DNA of 64,000 nucleotides. Origin: Oscillatoriales cyanobacterium (GTDB taxonomy: Bacteria; Cyanobacteriota; Cyanobacteriia; Cyanobacteriales; Microcoleaceae). Where the stretch lies: the NCBI GenBank assembly GCA_004293365.1, contig RDYN01000022.1:24103-88102 (forward strand), read 5' to 3'. Shown one piece after another: positions 35,057 through 44,107 of this stretch (the first letter of the stretch is position 1; every line of letters begins with the position of its first letter). Below the pieces are notes generated by a model. It saw nothing but the letters and a program-made list of their open reading frames with translations, did not search any database and had not been told where the DNA came from. Position numbers and translations under genes: made by a program.

Positions 35057-36274
35057 TCAAGCAATACTGCCGCGCTTCCGGGTTTCCTTATTAGAAATTC
35101 CGACATTTTTTAAACCTGCTTTAATCATTTGTTGCTCTAACAAAGCGAAAAAGCTACTTCGATCGCCCCCGGTGACAACTGCTTGGTTGTGGGCTTCTGC
35201 TAGCGTCACGGGATAGCCGCCGCCTTTGTGTACTTGAGCCAGCATCATTCCTAAGGCTAAATCTAGCTCTGTCTTATCTTGTGCTACCCATTCGGGAACT
35301 TCTATTCTAGCAATTTCTGTGCCAACATGAACGTAACAAAAATAGATGGGATTGAGACCGTATAAATCTAAAATTCGAGCGTGGGATTTCCACAACGGGC
35401 TTCTTTGTCCGGGTAGCAGGATTGTGGCCCACAAGACGGCATCTCGCAGGGGTTCAAATTCTTGACAAGGTGCTTTTTCGTCGAAAGCACTGGTAGCGGA
35501 AAATCCGACGTTGGGGCAGTTTGTCATGCAGTCTGGTACTTCGTGGGTGCAGGCTTGAAACCGCAAAAAAGATAAGCTTTCGGTGCTGCGAGAAGCGCTC
35601 AAGTATCCTAATAGGGGAATTTTTGCTAAGCGCAATTTGTCCCAAGCTTCTAAAATTGGCTGCAAAATTCGATCGCGCGCTTCGCTAGGTAACTGTTCCA
35701 AAAACCAATAAATCAGGGAACCGTCTACCATTGCCAAAGTTGGCGCTGGTAGTTGATTGTCGTTAAATTTTGCCCAATTGCAGCCCATTTCCGCGAGGGC
35801 GATGGCTTCGGAAACGGCGCGCCGGTATCCCATCCACTCTTCGGTTCTAATGCCCCACTGGCGCGAAGCATACAAGTCTTCTGGTTTGTAGAAAACTTCG
35901 GGCACGCTGTCTAATACTGGGTGGCGGCTTTGGCCGTAGTGCAGCATGACTGTACCGACGTTGATCAGGTAGCAGTAGGCGATTTCGTGATGGCTGGGCG
36001 AGATTTGCGATCCGTCTGTGGCGAAGACTGTGTGGGCGGCGGGGGGTGCGGTGATGTATTTGCGATCGTCCAAGGGCTCGATCGGCGTGGCTGCATTGAA
36101 TAAAGTGCGATCGCTCCAACTTTCTTGCAATTCTACCAAATTTTCTTGTCCTACCGCGGCTTTTTCTAGCAAATTCTGAGCCACTTGCAAACGCAAGCGA
36201 GCCGCCAAAGCCTCCACATTCAAATGTTGGCTCATTCCCTGCATTGCTTTGGCTGCTTTAGTTAAATCTAGCAT
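35057..36274 (-). CDS. NurA-domain DNA repair nuclease
   Basis: 405 residues. NurA signatures: FATDGSQISPSHHEIAYCYL (first metal Asp), APTLAMVDGSLIYWFLEQLP (second Asp) and the C-terminal EVPEWVAQ plus YPVTLAEAHNQAVVTGGDR. In archaea NurA is a 5'-3' nuclease working with HerA in double-strand break resection. Cyanobacterial homologues are stand-alone; no herA is adjacent here. The N-terminal 60 residues are helical. Confidence 0.88.
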   Translation of the reverse strand: MLDLTKAAKAMQGMSQHLNVEALAARLRLQVAQNLLEKAAVGQENLVELQESWSDRTLFNAATPIEPLDDRKYITAPPAAHTVFATDGSQISPSHHEIAYCYLINVGTVMLHYGQSRHPVLDSVPEVFYKPEDLYASRQWGIRTEEWMGYRRAVSEAIALAEMGCNWAKFNDNQLPAPTLAMVDGSLIYWFLEQLPSEARDRILQPILEAWDKLRLAKIPLLGYLSASRSTESLSFLRFQACTHEVPDCMTNCPNVGFSATSAFDEKAPCQEFEPLRDAVLWATILLPGQRSPLWKSHARILDLYGLNPIYFCYVHVGTEIARIEVPEWVAQDKTELDLALGMMLAQVHKGGGYPVTLAEAHNQAVVTGGDRSSFFALLEQQMIKAGLKNVGISNKETRKRGSIA

Positions 36275-36292
36275 TTGTTTTAAGCCTCAGAT

Positions 36293-36353
36293 TGGTTCGT
36301 AGTGAGGACTTTAGTCCTCTCTTGGATGCGGACTAAAGTCCTCACTACGAACC
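36293..36353. repeat. GGACTTTAGTCC hairpin repeat
   Basis: GTTCGTAGTGAGGACTTTAG followed, after a CTCTTGGATGC loop, by its inverted half ending CTCACTACGAAC. It sits just upstream of the NurA gene. The rest of the 36275-36600 gap is A/T-rich with no gene. Confidence 0.9.
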
Positions 36354-36600
36354 TATTTTATTACTGGGTCATCGACATGAAAAAATCTATTTTTTTTATC
36401 GATACCCTTGATTTTTTGGGAAATTCCTGTTATATTTATATCATAATGGGAATATGTTAAAAAATATTATTTACGCCACCATCCCATTATTTAAAAATAC
36501 CATGCCAGCGCCGCAAAAGTCAACAAAAAAAGTGTGAAATTTAGGGATTTTTTTTGACTCTGCTAAGCGAAAAAAAATCTACCTGCCAACAAGTCTAACA

Positions 36601-37398
36601 TCAACATTCGTCGGGCAGCCAATCGACAAAATCTCCGGCAAACTGCGAGAGAGAAAGCAATTGAACTGGTGGATTTTGAGCCACAGACTCCCGTTCAGCT
36701 AAAGTATTGTAACCCCAGTCAGCCAAAAATAACCTTACCTGAGATAAATCCGGCTGCTGCTTCACCGAGAGCAAAGTTTTTAACCGGTCTTCCACAAACC
36801 AAATAGTCGTATCTTTGCCAGACGCTGCCAAAAATTCCCGCAAAGTTTGGTGTTTGGGCTTGTTGTATTCCTTGCCAAAAATCAACTCCGACGGCATTTG
36901 TACGCCCGCTAGCTGCAAGAGTTCTCGCACAAAACGTCCTTCCTTGGTTGTGACGATCGCCACTTTGACCGAACTATCCTGCAACGAGTGCAGGCGATCG
37001 GCTACTCCTGGATAAAAGCGGTGCAAAGACAGCCATCCAGCTAAATCCTCAGCAATCCAATTATCGCGCAGTCCGTCTAACATTGCGCCGACAGACTGGG
37101 CTTTTAAATTATTTTCGGTCAATAACTGCGGGACAATGTTCGGCCATTCCAGCAAAATTTGCTCTTCGGTAATTCCTGTCAGCAGTGCGCGAATCAGCAG
37201 CGGCATTTCCCAGCCGGTTTCGATGGCTGGCCGCACTCGGTAGAAACTCAAAGCTAAATCTGGCTCGGGGACTGTTTCGATTGGTTTCCAGATTTGACAG
37301 TAGCTGCGCCAAGCTGTTTGGAAATATTCGATTAGTCCGTCACAAATTACACCGTCAAAATCAAGGGCGAGAATTGTTGGAGAGTTATTAGTCATCAA
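36601..37398 (-). CDS. HAD-superfamily hydrolase
   Basis: 265 residues. Motif I ILALDFDGVICDGLIEYF (nucleophile DxD), motif II VAIVTTKEGRF (Thr), motif III Lys in FGKEYNKPKHQTL, and motif IV FVEDRLKTL with a conserved acidic pair. A helical cap spans about 20-130. Predicted cytosolic phosphatase of unknown substrate; similar proteins are widespread in cyanobacteria. Confidence 0.9.
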   Translation of the reverse strand: MMTNNSPTILALDFDGVICDGLIEYFQTAWRSYCQIWKPIETVPEPDLALSFYRVRPAIETGWEMPLLIRALLTGITEEQILLEWPNIVPQLLTENNLKAQSVGAMLDGLRDNWIAEDLAGWLSLHRFYPGVADRLHSLQDSSVKVAIVTTKEGRFVRELLQLAGVQMPSELIFGKEYNKPKHQTLREFLAASGKDTTIWFVEDRLKTLLSVKQQPDLSQVRLFLADWGYNTLAERESVAQNPPVQLLSLSQFAGDFVDWLPDEC

Positions 37399-37463
37399 GG
37401 GATTTTAGATTTTAGATTGGGGATTTTAGATTGGGGATTTGGGATTTGGCTGAATAGTCTCGA

Positions 37464-37718
37464 TTAAAAAGACTGAACTAGCGGTTTGTCGGCAACTGCT
37501 TCTAGTGTTTGGGACTGCAACAATTGCGTCCACTCTGCTTTGAGACTCGCATCATCAGGTGCGATGCGTCGCATTTGGGCTAGAGTCGCAAGAGTGTCGT
37601 ACCAAATCCCATTTTTAGCGCTAGCGATCGCCCTAGCCATAGAGTCGGGATTTGCCAAAGCTTTCTTTAAAGTTTCCTTTGGTTCAATTCGCTCTACGAA
37701 CCCTACAACATAATAATC
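37464..37718 (-). pseudogene. 5'-truncated DUF928 copy
   Basis: The frame reads DYYVVGFVERIEPKETLKKA and then, through WYDTLATLAQMRRIAPDD, ends KPLVQSF, equivalent to the last about 85 residues of the intact copies at 37822-38556 and 38823-39560. The signal peptide and N-terminal two-thirds are absent; the break falls at a GCTCTACG/CGTAGAGC inverted repeat near 37690-37727. Confidence 0.75.
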
Positions 37719-37756
37719 CGTAGAGCGCTAGGAGTAAGAATCGCAGCGGGCGATCG

Positions 37757-37803
37757 GCTTAATTTGTCAATCTTCAGATTCCCAGAAAAAGGACAAATTA
37801 AGC
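37757..37803 (-). terminator. Hairpin downstream of the DUF928 gene
   Basis: Perfect 12-base arms GCTTAATTTGTC / GACAAATTAAGC with a 23-base loop, 19 bases past the stop of the DUF928 gene at 37822. A related hairpin (TTTGTCCTTCTT arms) follows the next copy near 38765. There is no long T-run, so terminator function is inferred. Confidence 0.55.
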
Positions 37804-37821
37804 CTTGAGAAATCGGGACGA

Positions 37822-38556
37822 TTAAAAAGATTGAACTAGCGGTTTATCGGCAACTGCTTCGAGTTTTTGGGACTTCAACAATTGCGTCCACTCAGTCTTC
37901 AGCCGCGCATCATCGGGTGCGACGCTACGCATTTGGGCTAGAGTCGCAAGAGTCTCGTACCAAATGCCATTTTTAGCATAAGCGATCAGCTTCGCCCTCG
38001 GGTCGGGATTTGCCAAAGCGCTCTTGAGAGTTCCTTGCGGTTCAACTCGCTGCATCCATCCTTTAGTAATATAATCTCCCGATCGTTCCTGAGGATCGCA
38101 AGCCAGTGCAAACGACCAGACATATCGCTTACCAACCTCAATATTTTTTGTCTTGCCTTTGTCAGAAAGGCTAACTCCCACAATTCCAGCTTTGTCAACT
38201 TTTAAACTAGATTCGTAGACTACTTCGGATTCATCTTCGTTTAGCAAAACAAACTCTACTTGAGCCGCCGGTTGAGAGACATAGACAAAAAATGTTGGCG
38301 ACTCTGTTAGGGTTAAGCCAATATTGCTTTCAGGTATTAACGGAGTAATCGATAAACCATCCTGCAACTGACAGCCTCGATGGGCTCCCCCTTGGCGGTT
38401 CTCCGGGGCTGTGACTTCAGGGGGTGTGAAATTAACATTCTGACCCAGGGGAGTTGGTGCAGGGACGGCCTGCATCGGTGAAAACAAGCTGGGGAGAGTA
38501 ATTGCGATCGCCAATACAGCGATCGCCAGTGCCGTAAAATTTAGAAAACGTTTCAT
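37822..38556 (-). CDS. DUF928 secreted protein, copy 1
   Basis: Start at the ATG at 38556 (MKRFLNFTALAIAVLAIAIT), which gives a clean Sec signal peptide cleaved near MQAVPA; the frame is open to 38610. About 244 residues. The DUF928 core includes NRQGGAHRG, SPTFFVYVSQPAAQVEFVLL and the C-terminal helical repeat YETLATLAQM. Cyanobacterial DUF928 proteins are periplasmic and of unknown function. One of four tandem copies here. Confidence 0.88.
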   Translation of the reverse strand: MKRFLNFTALAIAVLAIAITLPSLFSPMQAVPAPTPLGQNVNFTPPEVTAPENRQGGAHRGCQLQDGLSITPLIPESNIGLTLTESPTFFVYVSQPAAQVEFVLLNEDESEVVYESSLKVDKAGIVGVSLSDKGKTKNIEVGKRYVWSFALACDPQERSGDYITKGWMQRVEPQGTLKSALANPDPRAKLIAYAKNGIWYETLATLAQMRSVAPDDARLKTEWTQLLKSQKLEAVADKPLVQSF

Positions 38557-38603
38557 TTTTTTCACCAGATAGAATAAAATCAGGGTTGGGATTTTTACTC
38601 CTG

Positions 38604-38725
38604 ATACCAAATCCAGGTTTCCGATACCCTTTATGAACCAGTCGGCCTTACTGCCGACTTTGTTTGTGTAGCAGCGGTTTCAACCGCCGAATGATAACGG
38701 GGATATCACGCCCCGGATTTGGTAT
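38604..38725. repeat. MITE-like inverted repeat between DUF928 copies
   Basis: ATACCAAATCC at 38604-38614 and its exact complement at 38715-38725; ACTCC/GGAGT extends the match imperfectly outwards. The interior holds a second hairpin around AGTCGGCCTTACTGCCGACT. No clear target duplication. Confidence 0.55.
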
Positions 38726-38822
38726 GACTAGGAGTAAGAATCGCAGCGGGCGATCGGTTTAATTTGTCCTTCTTGAGATCCTCAGAAGAAGGACAAAAGA
38801 AAGCCTTGAGAAATAGGGAGGC

Positions 38823-39560
38823 TTAAAAAGACTGAACTAGCGGTTGATCGGCAACAGATTCGAGTTTTTGGGACTGCAACAATTGCTTCCACTCGGCCCT
38901 CAGACTCGCATCATTGGGCGCTCTTCGCCGCATTTGGGCTAGAGTACCAATTGTATCGTACCAAATATTATTTTTAGCATAAGCGATCGCCCTAGCCATC
39001 GGCTCAGCATTTGCCAAATCTTTCTTGAGAGTTTCCTCGGGTTCAATGCGCTTCACAAACCCTTTAACAAAATAATTTCCCGACGGATCGTCATTGCAAG
39101 CCACGGAAAACGACCACTGATACCGCTGGTTAACCTCCAGAGATTTTTTGCCATCGCCTTTGTTAGGAATACTGACCTCAATTATCCCCGGCTTGTCAAC
39201 TTTGAAAGTCGTTTTATAAGCATCGATTCCTTTTCCGTCGTCAGCTTGCAACCTAAACTCGACTTGAGTCGAAGAGTGAGAAACATAGGCCAAGAATGTT
39301 GGCGATTCTGCTAGGGTTAAACCATCATTGCTTTTAGGTATTAAAGGAACAATAAATAAATCCTTCGGACAAGCATTGCCTCGATGCGTCGCCGATTGCC
39401 TGTTGTCGGGGGCGTCTACATCGGGAGGTTTAAATTTAACATTCTGACTCAGCAGCATTGGTGCAGGCACAGCCTGCATGGGTGGCCCGAAACTGGGGAC
39501 ACTAAGTGCGATCGCACTTACAGAGAGTGCGAGGGCAGTAAAATGTAGAAAACGTTTCAT
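38823..39560 (-). CDS. DUF928 secreted protein, copy 2
   Basis: 245 residues, starting MKRFLHFTALALSVSAIALS (signal peptide) and closely paralogous to copy 1 along its whole length: DNRQSATHRG, SPTFLAYVSHSSTQVEFRLQ, WYDTIGTLAQMRRRAP and the identical C-terminus PLVQSF. Two Cys residues (NACPK and SVACND) could form a periplasmic disulfide. Function unknown. The intergenic sequence on either side is duplicated too, which points to tandem gene duplication. Confidence 0.88.
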   Translation of the reverse strand: MKRFLHFTALALSVSAIALSVPSFGPPMQAVPAPMLLSQNVKFKPPDVDAPDNRQSATHRGNACPKDLFIVPLIPKSNDGLTLAESPTFLAYVSHSSTQVEFRLQADDGKGIDAYKTTFKVDKPGIIEVSIPNKGDGKKSLEVNQRYQWSFSVACNDDPSGNYFVKGFVKRIEPEETLKKDLANAEPMARAIAYAKNNIWYDTIGTLAQMRRRAPNDASLRAEWKQLLQSQKLESVADQPLVQSF

Positions 39561-39700
39561 TTTTTCACCAACTTATAGATATATCATAGATCGCGTCTCG
39601 ACTGTTAGCGCGGAGTTTTCACCCCGGGCGCGATCGGGTCAACTTTTGCTTCTTCACATCGCCATCAAAAGACGCACAAAAGTTCAATAAATAGCGATCT

Positions 39701-40441
39701 TTAAAGAGACCCAACCAGCGATTGACCTACCGCTGATTCCAGTCCTTGGGACTGCAACAATTGCGTCCGCTTGGCCCTGGGTCTCGCATCCTGCGGTGTC
39801 TGTCGCCGCCTTTGGGCTAAAGTAGCGAGAGTTTCGTACCAAATCTCATTTTTAGCATAAACTTCGAGCCTCGTCATCGGGTCGGGATTTGCCAAATCGC
39901 TATGGAGAGTTGGCTGGGGTGCGATGCGCTGTACGAACCCTTTAACAACTGAACCGGACGATCGATCGTCTGGTTCGCAAACCATCGAAAACGACCACAG
40001 GTAACGCTTGCCAACTTCTAGTGATTTGTTGCTGTCCCCCGTAGCAAGAATGCTAGTTCCAACAATCCCGTATTCATCAACTTTAAATGTTTTTTGAGAC
40101 ATAACTTTGTTCTCCTTGTCTGTCAGCAAAGTAAACTCTATTTATGCCGAGGTTTGAGGGATACAGACAAAACTTGTGGGAGAATCTTTGATGGTTAAAC
40201 CGATATTAGTTGGAGACACTAAAAAAGTAATAGATAAACCCGCCGGACAAAAATTGCTACCGCGAGGCACTCCCCCTTAGCTGTTGTCTGGCGCGCTGAC
40301 ATTGGGAGACGGGAAATTAACATTGTGACTCAGCACCATCGGTGGGGATTTTGCCCGCACTCGGGCAAGTTAACTGGGGACGATAGTTGCGATCGCAGAT
40401 AGGGCTACCGGCAGCGTAGCCCTATCTAAATAACGTTTCAT
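39701..40441 (-). pseudogene. DUF928 copy 3, inactivated by three in-frame stops
   Basis: From the ATG at 40441 (MKRYLDRATLPVALSAIATI) to the stop at 39701 the frame is preserved but interrupted by TAA at codon 24 (40370-40372), codon 55 (40277-40279) and codon 99 (40142-40144). Between them the family motifs are readable (NVNFPSPNVSAPDN, GGVPRGSNFC, IEFTLLTDKEN). The last about 140 codons (from 40129) are uninterrupted. Two of the three stops replace Gln (CAA) present in both intact copies. Confidence 0.88.
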
Positions 40442-40456
40442 TTTTTTGTATCTTTC

Positions 40457-40583
40457 CCTATCAATACTTCGGACAGTTTTAGATGCGATCGAGTCTCCGA
40501 AACCCTTGCTGGCTATATGCTGGACTATTTTTTCAATGTTTGACTTTGCCCCACTCGTTGAAACTGTCCGAAGTATTGCCTAT
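40457..40583. mobile_element. 117-bp MITE with perfect 18-bp TIRs and 5-bp target duplication
   Basis: CAATACTTCGGACAGTTT at 40462-40479 and its exact complement at 40561-40578 enclose 81 bases with no coding capacity. The flanks are CCTAT on both sides (40457-40461 and 40579-40583), a 5-bp target-site duplication. It lies 15 bases upstream of the DUF928 pseudogene start. Confidence 0.85.
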
Positions 40584-40898
40584 AATATTGCAAACACAGA
40601 CACTCCCTGCTGGCGACCAATATTTTTGAGAAGCTAGTCTCACACCGCAGATAGAGAATTTGAACCTTGACACATCCATAGCATTAATGAATTAGATCTG
40701 CGACTGGATGCTGGGGACAGCAAATCCGGCAGTTGAGGTCGCGACTGTGATTCCATACACATTTCGCTACCAGCGAACTGTAAATTTTTGTTACAAATCG
40801 GTCGAAGTTTCCGGGTGTTCTAAGATGGAGGAAGTCTCGTGTAGGTGCCGACAAGCAACATAACTGCTGTTGGGTGAAACGAGTCAAAATTTTATATT

Positions 40899-42722
40899 GT
40901 GGCAATGACTAAAATATCTAACAAATTTCTATCTGACAAAATTCGATCGGCAGCGGCTCAATTGAGTCAACTGTATAAACCATCGCTAACACTTTCTAGA
41001 TCTGTATTAATTGCCAGCGCGGTAGCAACATTATCGTTGGTGGGGGTCAGGCACCTAGGAATACTGGAACCACTAGAATTAAGCGCTTACGACCAAATGC
41101 TGAGATGGCGTCCCGACGAAAAGCCAGATCCGCGCTTGCTAATTGTGGGGATTACCGAAGCAGACATTCAGAAACTGAAGCAGTGGCCGATATCCGATCG
41201 CAAAATAGCTGAAATATTACAAAAACTAGAAAAAATGCAGCCGGCAGTCATCGGTTTAGACGTACTGCGAGATGTACCTTTAGGAGAGGGGCGCGAGGAA
41301 TTAACTAAAGTTTTACAAAAAAGCGATCGAATTATCGGGGTATGTTTAGTCACCGACGGAGGCCCCGAGACTCCCGGTTCTCCCCCTCCTCCGTCCATGC
41401 CAGCAAACCGGGTGGGATTTGCAGATTTTGGAATCGATCCGGGCGGCATACTCCGCAGGGCTTTATTATTTATGAAACCACCGATAATTAAGGGCGCTGA
41501 CTCGGTAGAAAAACATCTTTGCAATGACAATTCTCAAGTCTTAACTTCCTTCAACCTCCAGCTATCACTCCGCTACCTAAAGAAGCACAAAATTTTTCCC
41601 AGACTGGCAGCCGATCAATCTTTATGGCTGGGAAAAACCCAATTGAAAAAATTAAAAAGCAATGACGGAGGATACAGCAATGTCGATGCGAGGGGATATC
41701 AAATACTAATTAATTATCGTTCCCGGGAGCAAGTCGCAAAGAAAGTCACAATTACCGATGTTTTAGAAGGGAAAGTCGATCCGAATTTAGTTAAAGATAA
41801 AATAGTGATGATCGGTTACACCACAGAAACCGTTAAAGATGTATTTTATACTCCTTACAGCGGGCAGCAGCAAAAAAATCAATTCATGCCTGGGCTTGTG
41901 GTACACGCACAAGTAATCAGCCAAATTTTGAGTGCTGTTTTAGACAAGAGACCGATGTTTTGGTTTTGGCCGGAATGGGCAGAAATCCTGTGGATTGCAG
42001 GATGGTCAATGGTCGGAGGAACCGTGGCATCGCGGATGGCTCACCCAGGGAAGTTGGCGCTGACATTCGCAGCAATACTGTCGGGGTGTGGCGCGATCGG
42101 TTTTGGGATTTTTCTGTTGGGAGGGTGGGTGCCTGTGGCAGCGCCAGTCTTAGGATTAATTCTAACTGGCGGCAGCATTGTATCAGCAGACAGATTTAAT
42201 AAATCGGGATACGGGAAAGCAATTAGCGATCGAGTAAAACAAGTCTTCAAAATCGAAATAGACCAAGCCCAAAAAGAACAGCAAGTTGCAGAAATTGTAG
42301 AATCAGATTTCTTTAAAGAATTGCAGCTCAAGAAAGATGAACTCAAAAGTAGCAAAAAAGATCCCTCTGAAAAAGCACTCTTGGAACCCGAAGAAATAAC
42401 GGTCAGTGCGGGGGATCTTCCCCAGGCCCAAAGCGAGGCAGACGAATTCTTAGCTCAGTTGCAGCTAAAAGCCAAACAGCAGAAGCAGCGGGCCGCCGCG
42501 ACAGCATCGGAAAGCGACTCAAAAAGCGACTCAAAAACAGAAAGCGCGATCGATCCGGGCGCGAGTGCTAGTTCTGGCGAAACCGAACCCGATGAGGGGT
42601 TCAGCGATTTGCAAGCGAGGGCAAAGCAGATGCGGCAGCGCCGGAACGCAGACAAGAGGATAAAAGAGGAAAAGATTGATAGTTTAACAGACCGGGAGGA
42701 TTTGAGGGGGAAGGAAGATTGA
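40899..42722 (+). CDS. CHASE2-domain membrane sensor without kinase
   Basis: 607 residues from a GTG at 40899 (ATG at 40905 also possible). One N-terminal helix (about 36-52), then an extracytoplasmic CHASE2 domain (about 55-345: ELSAYDQMLRWRPDEKPDPR, FADFGIDPGGILRRALL, IVMIGYTTETVKDVFYTPYS). Three helices follow at about 350-435 (FWPEWAEILWIAGWSMVGG onward). The last about 160 residues are a charged, Gln/Ser/Lys-rich coiled-coil tail with no catalytic domain. CHASE2 senses unknown extracellular cues and usually feeds kinases or cyclases, so a separate effector must exist. Confidence 0.9.
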   Translation: MAMTKISNKFLSDKIRSAAAQLSQLYKPSLTLSRSVLIASAVATLSLVGVRHLGILEPLELSAYDQMLRWRPDEKPDPRLLIVGITEADIQKLKQWPISDRKIAEILQKLEKMQPAVIGLDVLRDVPLGEGREELTKVLQKSDRIIGVCLVTDGGPETPGSPPPPSMPANRVGFADFGIDPGGILRRALLFMKPPIIKGADSVEKHLCNDNSQVLTSFNLQLSLRYLKKHKIFPRLAADQSLWLGKTQLKKLKSNDGGYSNVDARGYQILINYRSREQVAKKVTITDVLEGKVDPNLVKDKIVMIGYTTETVKDVFYTPYSGQQQKNQFMPGLVVHAQVISQILSAVLDKRPMFWFWPEWAEILWIAGWSMVGGTVASRMAHPGKLALTFAAILSGCGAIGFGIFLLGGWVPVAAPVLGLILTGGSIVSADRFNKSGYGKAISDRVKQVFKIEIDQAQKEQQVAEIVESDFFKELQLKKDELKSSKKDPSEKALLEPEEITVSAGDLPQAQSEADEFLAQLQLKAKQQKQRAAATASESDSKSDSKTESAIDPGASASSGETEPDEGFSDLQARAKQMRQRRNADKRIKEEKIDSLTDREDLRGKED

Positions 42723-42877
42723 GCGATATATGATGCGATCGTGAATTACATAATAATTGATGCTCTTCGTTTTTACCCGTCATAGTTGTAGAACTTATCG
42801 TCAAATATGACTTGCATTCCGTTTTGACGCTGTTACACCTAGTGGGCGAACTACTACGCCCTCTATCTTACAAATCA

Positions 42878-43015
42878 GGTTGTTGAGATTACTGTTGGTT
42901 GTAGACTACAATCTGATCTGCCTCTCAATAATGCCTTCGTTTCTAGAGTCTGATTGATGGGCAGACTTCGCGGCTAAGCAGGGTTCCCACCTATAGAGGA
43001 CATAAATCAACAACC
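42878..43015 (+). ncRNA. Possible structured RNA (6S-like) in 388-bp intergenic gap
   Basis: A perfect closing stem GGTTGTTGA (42878-42886) / TCAACAACC (43007-43015) encloses about 120 bases with inner pairings such as TCTGCC/GGCAGA and CAAT/ATTG, a layout like 6S RNA. A 13-base palindrome TTGTAGACTACAA (42899-42911) lies inside and could instead be an operator. TTGACG at 42824 may be a -35 box. I cannot confirm the family by eye. Confidence 0.35.
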
Positions 43016-43110
43016 GAATCTAAATAAAAGTCCAGCATCCCAAAAACTTGAAAGTCCATAAATGACTAGACTTAAAGAGATAATTGTTCAATCTTGGCAA
43101 TACGCATATC

Positions 43111-43869
43111 ATGTCCAAAATCATCTCTGTCCACTCTTATCGGGGTGGCACTGGCAAATCTAACACGACTGCAAACCTGGCATCTATTATCGCTCGCAGC
43201 GGAAACAGGGTTGCCATTGTGGACACAGACATTCAATCGCCCGGGATTCACGTGCTGTTCGGTTTCAGCGAGAACAACATGGAGCGCTGTCTCAACGATT
43301 ACCTGTGGGGCCGGTGTCCGATCTCGGATACGGCCTACAATGTGAGTTCGCTGCTCCCAAAATTAGCCCGTAACGGCAGCCTATACCTGATTCCTTCGAG
43401 CATAAAAGCAGGGGAGATAGCGCGAGTTTTGCGGGAAGGCTACGACGTGGGACTGCTTACCGACGGCTTTCAAGAACTGATCGACGTTCTGAACTTAGAC
43501 TACCTATTTATCGACACCCACCCGGGGCTCAACGAAGAAACCCTGCTCAGCATCACAATTTCGGACATCCTGCTGCTGATTCTGCGTCCGGATCAGCAAG
43601 ATTTTCAGGGAACGGCTGTGACGGTAGATGTGGCCCGCAAATTAGAGGTTCCCAAGATTTTGATCACAATTAACAAAGCGCCAGAATCCTTGGATTTCGA
43701 TGATTTGAAGCAGCAAGTAGAGAGTATTTACAGCATCCCAGTTGCAGGGGTGCTGCCCCACAGCGATAAGATGATGCTGTTAGCGAGTAAGGGGGTGTTT
43801 GCCCTGCACTTCCCTAAAGACCCTCTAACTCTGGTGGTGGAAGGGATTGCCAAACAGATTTTGGGATAA
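43111..43869 (+). CDS. MinD/ParA-family ATPase with Arg in the signature-Lys position
   Basis: Start at MSKIISVHSYRGGTGKSNTT (43111); the frame is open from 43084. About 252 residues. The deviant Walker A reads RGGTGKSN, where most ParA/MinD proteins have KGG. Switch I-type VAIVDTDIQSPGIHVLFGF and Walker B-like YLFIDTHPGLNEETLLSI are conserved, as is SVAGVLP-like PVAGVLPHSD. No obvious C-terminal membrane-targeting helix. Probably a spatial-organisation ATPase. The chromosome-partition role is not supported, as there is no parB nearby. Confidence 0.88.
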   Translation: MSKIISVHSYRGGTGKSNTTANLASIIARSGNRVAIVDTDIQSPGIHVLFGFSENNMERCLNDYLWGRCPISDTAYNVSSLLPKLARNGSLYLIPSSIKAGEIARVLREGYDVGLLTDGFQELIDVLNLDYLFIDTHPGLNEETLLSITISDILLLILRPDQQDFQGTAVTVDVARKLEVPKILITINKAPESLDFDDLKQQVESIYSIPVAGVLPHSDKMMLLASKGVFALHFPKDPLTLVVEGIAKQILG

Positions 43870-43871
43870 TT

Positions 43872-44107
43872 GGGTGTAAGGAGAGCGGGTCACTAACCCC
43901 GGCCTGTAGGCACGGGGCTTGTCTGGACTCTAAGCCAATAGAGAAAAGCAAGCGCAAGTAGGACTAGACACTAGCTGAGAAGCTAATTTGAACGATCGGA
44001 AGGTGGCACTTCTGGCAACGTTAAGGACACCTCCCTAATCCCTAACCTCTTGGATCGTCAAAGTCGAAGGGAATTAAACAATTAGCCTTACTGGCAAACA
44101 AACCAAG
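43872..44107 (+). ncRNA. Probable omegaRNA (HEARO-type) of the IsrB element
   Basis: The 236 bases directly upstream of isrB are noncoding and rich in stems: GGGT-CACTA-ACCC (43887-43899), CCCCG (43897-43901) pairing with CGGGG (43913-43917) around GCC-TGTA-GGC, and ACGATC (43992-43997) pairing with GATCGT (44053-44058) around GGTG/CACC. From family knowledge IscB/IsrB genes are preceded by the HEARO/omegaRNA ending near the start codon. Position, length and stem content fit. Confidence 0.75.
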
